This document shows, in pieces, positions 6,776 to 7,933 of a DNA stretch of 7,933 nucleotides; position 1 is the stretch's first letter, and every line of letters starts with the position of its first letter. Source of the stretch: an uncultured Erysipelotrichaceae bacterium (GTDB lineage Bacteria; Bacillota_I; Bacilli_A; RFN20; CAG-826); NCBI GenBank assembly GCA_902793515.1, contig CADBDO010000033.1, positions 1 through 7,933 of the forward strand. Reading direction: 5' to 3'. The notes beneath the pieces are model-generated. The model saw only the letters and a program-made list of their open reading frames with translations, searched no databases and was not told the DNA's origin. Position numbers and translations under genes: made by a program.

Positions 6776-7078
6776 ATGGCAAGCAAAGGCCAAAAATTTA
6801 AGAAGTATTCTTCAGAATTTAAGGAGAAGATACTCAAAGAGTATTTTGATGGAATCTATGGTTATGAGACTTTGGCAAAGAAATATGGCGTTTCTTGGAA
6901 AACCATTGAGACGTGGGTAAGAAAAAGAAGAAAAGGCATTGATGTAACCGTCAACCATTGGAAAGGAAATAGCGGCAGGAAGAAAACCAAGGACCTAACG
7001 TTAGAGGACTACAAGGAAAGGTATGAGATCCTAAAAAAATACCAGGCCTTCTTACAAGCACGACGAGGGAAAAAGTGA
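6776..7078 (+). CDS. IS3-family transposase OrfA (HTH DNA-binding protein)
   Basis: OrfA (100 aa) is the N-terminal part of the IS3 transposase, binding the inverted repeats and, when made alone, usually acting as a regulator. It is very basic. A helix-turn-helix runs through roughly residues 11-52 (YSSEFKEKIL, then ETLAKKYGVSWKTIETWV), as in IS3 OrfA proteins. Residues 74-93 (L74, L76, Y79, Y83, L86, Y89, L93) could form a short coiled coil like the leucine zipper of IS911 OrfA, though it is not a clean heptad. AGGAGG lies 8 bases before the ATG. The TGA stop overlaps the GTG of orfB. Translation reads through an A7 run at 7033-7039, which may divert some ribosomes into orfB. Confidence 0.9.
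   Translation: MASKGQKFKKYSSEFKEKILKEYFDGIYGYETLAKKYGVSWKTIETWVRKRRKGIDVTVNHWKGNSGRKKTKDLTLEDYKERYEILKKYQAFLQARRGKK
7033..7039 (+). other. Programmed -1 frameshift site (A7 slippery heptamer) joining orfA and orfB
   Basis: In the orfA frame the run reads A_AAA_AAA (codons AAA at 7034-7036 and 7037-7039), exactly the phase needed for tandem -1 slippage. The orfB frame is open from 7027, just after a TGA at 7024-7026, so the site lies within the shared open region. Slippage would give a fusion of 88 OrfA residues plus 279 from the -1 frame, 367 aa, the usual IS3 transposase form. A purine-rich AAGGAAAGG at 7013-7021, 11 bases upstream, resembles the Shine-Dalgarno-like stimulators of bacterial -1 sites. 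I saw no clear downstream pseudoknot or stem. Confidence 0.8.
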
Positions 7079-7878
7079 CGTTCATAACGATTCATATAAA
7101 CGATTACAAACTATCCAACCTATGCGCGGCTTTGGCGATATCCCGCAGAACTTACTACAAGTACCGTGATCAAGAAGATCCCGATTATCATGAGTATCTG
7201 CTCATCAAAGGCATCTTCGACGAAAGCAAAGGCACGTATGGGTATCGTAGGATTGAAGAAGGCCTCAAGATTAAATATGGTGTAATTTTTAATCACAAGA
7301 AGGTGGCGAGGGTCATGAGGAAATACAACCTCAAGCCCGAATACATCAGGAGGCTGAGGCCAAACACATCGGCGAAGCGTCTGGAAGAGAACGTCCAGCC
7401 GAATCTGGTCGAAAGGCGATTCAGGACCGAAGGCCCCAACCGGATATGGTGCACGGACATCACTTATCTGACATTCGGGAACAAGAGAGCGTATCTGTCG
7501 ACAATCATCGATTTATACGATCGTCATGTTGTGGCGTATGTCATATCCAAAAGAAACGACATTGAATTGGTAATCAATACCCTAAACAAAGCTTTGGAAA
7601 CAGAAAAAGATGTGCATGGACTCATCATTCACAGTGACCAGGGTTTCCAATACACATCCAATCAATACAAAGCCGTCTGTGCCTCCAAAGGCATTGCCAT
7701 TTCGATGAGCCGGAAGGGTACACCTATTGACGACTCTCCAATGGAGAGCTGGCACGGGATCCTCAAAAAGGAGACTTTGTACAACAATAATATCGCATCT
7801 CTGGAGCATTACATTCAACTGGTGGAGGAATGGATCGCCTTCTATAACTCAACGAGATTGAAAAACAGGAACCTTTAA
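7075..7878 (+). CDS. IS3-family transposase OrfB (DDE integrase)
   Basis: OrfB (267 aa from GTG 7075) is the catalytic part of the transposase. An N-terminal helical HTH_21-type region (about 11-92, with SKGTYGYRRI) precedes a retroviral-integrase-like core. The catalytic triad is D128 (WCTDIT), D188 (HSDQGFQY) and E224 (SPMESWHG), with 59 residues between the aspartates and 35 between D188 and E224, the classic DD35E. The frame is -1 to orfA, and the main product is probably the frameshifted OrfAB fusion. A separate start at GTG, with GAGGGA at 7065-7070 and a GTGA overlap with the orfA stop, is also possible. The C-terminus ends soon after FYNSTR; many IS3 proteins continue another 15-20 residues, so this is either a naturally short form or a slight truncation. 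No internal break was seen. Confidence 0.93.
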   Translation: MTFITIHINDYKLSNLCAALAISRRTYYKYRDQEDPDYHEYLLIKGIFDESKGTYGYRRIEEGLKIKYGVIFNHKKVARVMRKYNLKPEYIRRLRPNTSAKRLEENVQPNLVERRFRTEGPNRIWCTDITYLTFGNKRAYLSTIIDLYDRHVVAYVISKRNDIELVINTLNKALETEKDVHGLIIHSDQGFQYTSNQYKAVCASKGIAISMSRKGTPIDDSPMESWHGILKKETLYNNNIASLEHYIQLVEEWIAFYNSTRLKNRNL

Positions 7879-7892
7879 CGATTCCTGTCTTT
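7861..7892 (+). terminator. Inverted repeat at the end of orfB, probable bidirectional terminator
   Basis: AAAAACAGGAA (7861-7871) pairs with TTCCTGTCTTT (7882-7892) at 10 of 11 positions around a 10-base loop that contains the orfB stop. On the + strand it is followed by a T-rich stretch ending in T7 (7898-7904). On the - strand the same stem is followed directly by T5. It could end transposase transcripts and also stop transcription entering from the right. The loop is large, so strength is uncertain. Confidence 0.5.
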
Positions 7893-7920
7893 AGGTCTTT
7901 TTTTGAAGTGTGTCCGTTTT

Positions 7921-7933
7921 GGGGTTCACTTCA
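7921..7933 (+). repeat. IS right terminal inverted repeat (IRR)
   Basis: GGGGTTCACTTCA is the complement of TGAAGTGAACCCC and pairs with the left tip at 12 of 13 bases. It ends in the expected CA-3' and coincides with the last base of the window. Confidence 0.88.

Larger units (their letters stand above)
6701..7933 (+). mobile_element. IS3-family insertion sequence, 1233 bp, apparently complete
   Basis: The element has terminal inverted repeats TGAACTGAACCCC (left) and the complement of TGAAGTGAACCCC (right), with 12 of 13 bases matching and the 5'-TG...CA-3' ends usual in the family. Similarity continues weakly inward to an AAAAGACC block about 34-41 bases from each tip. Inside are orfA, orfB in the -1 frame, an A7 slippery site, and hairpins near both ends. 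Size, gene arrangement and DDE spacing fit IS3, perhaps the IS150-like subgroup. A target duplication cannot be tested because nothing beyond the right tip is present; the left flank ends in GAT. Codon use differs from the pyr genes, as expected for an incomer. Whether it is active is unknown, but both frames look intact. Confidence 0.93.

Noticed and set aside
7860..7933. Possible frameshifted continuation of orfB beyond its TAA, since the C-terminus is short
   Set aside because: I could not recognise the expected IS3 C-terminal motif in the other frames before the right repeat, so there is no positive sign of a frameshift.

Overview
This window holds the distal part of a de novo pyrimidine (UMP) biosynthesis operon, followed by what looks like a complete IS3-family insertion sequence. 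Both lie on the + strand. The organism is most likely a Gram-positive bacterium of the Bacillota. The DHODH is class 1B (NAD-linked, PyrK plus PyrD), and the order carB-pyrK-pyrD-pyrF-pyrE is the one known from Bacillus-type operons. Codon use in the pyr genes is strongly biased: Ile ATC, Val GTC, Pro nearly always CCA or CCT, Arg often AGA. Stops are TAA or TAG in the pyr genes and TGA or TAA in the IS, and Trp is TGG, so the standard code fits. I cannot place it further; an uncultured gut-type Bacilli or Erysipelotrichia-like lineage is only a guess.

Region 1 (1-6675) is the operon. It contains carB (5' end missing), pyrK, pyrD, pyrF, pyrE and pyrB. Neighbouring genes are separated by at most about 10 bases or overlap, and almost every gene has a clear Shine-Dalgarno sequence inside the end of the gene before it. 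Together they encode large-subunit carbamoyl-phosphate synthetase, aspartate carbamoyltransferase, both subunits of dihydroorotate dehydrogenase, orotate phosphoribosyltransferase and OMP decarboxylase. Only dihydroorotase (pyrC) and the small CPS subunit (carA) are missing; carA probably lies just upstream. No pyrR, leader attenuator or transporter gene is in view. The most unusual gene is pyrB. Its C-terminus carries a four-cysteine zinc domain like the C-terminal domain of the regulatory subunit PyrI, but without PyrI's nucleotide-binding domain. CarB keeps the residues of the UMP site, which suggests that feedback acts at CPS rather than at ATCase.

Region 2 (6676-6700) is a 25-base A-rich tail ending in what looks like the 5' arm of the operon's own terminator, cut by the IS.

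Region 3 (6701-7933) is a 1233-bp IS3-family element. It has 12/13-matching terminal inverted repeats, orfA (HTH protein) and orfB (DDE integrase, D128-D188-E224, spacing DD35E) in the -1 frame. An A7 slippery heptamer lies in the correct phase to make an OrfAB transposase. A long hairpin with terminator geometry spans the orfA Shine-Dalgarno. The window stops exactly at the right IS tip, which suggests a contig end at a repeat.

Apart from the PyrB fusion and the control structures of the IS, this is an ordinary housekeeping region. I saw no evidence for a wholly new multi-gene system.
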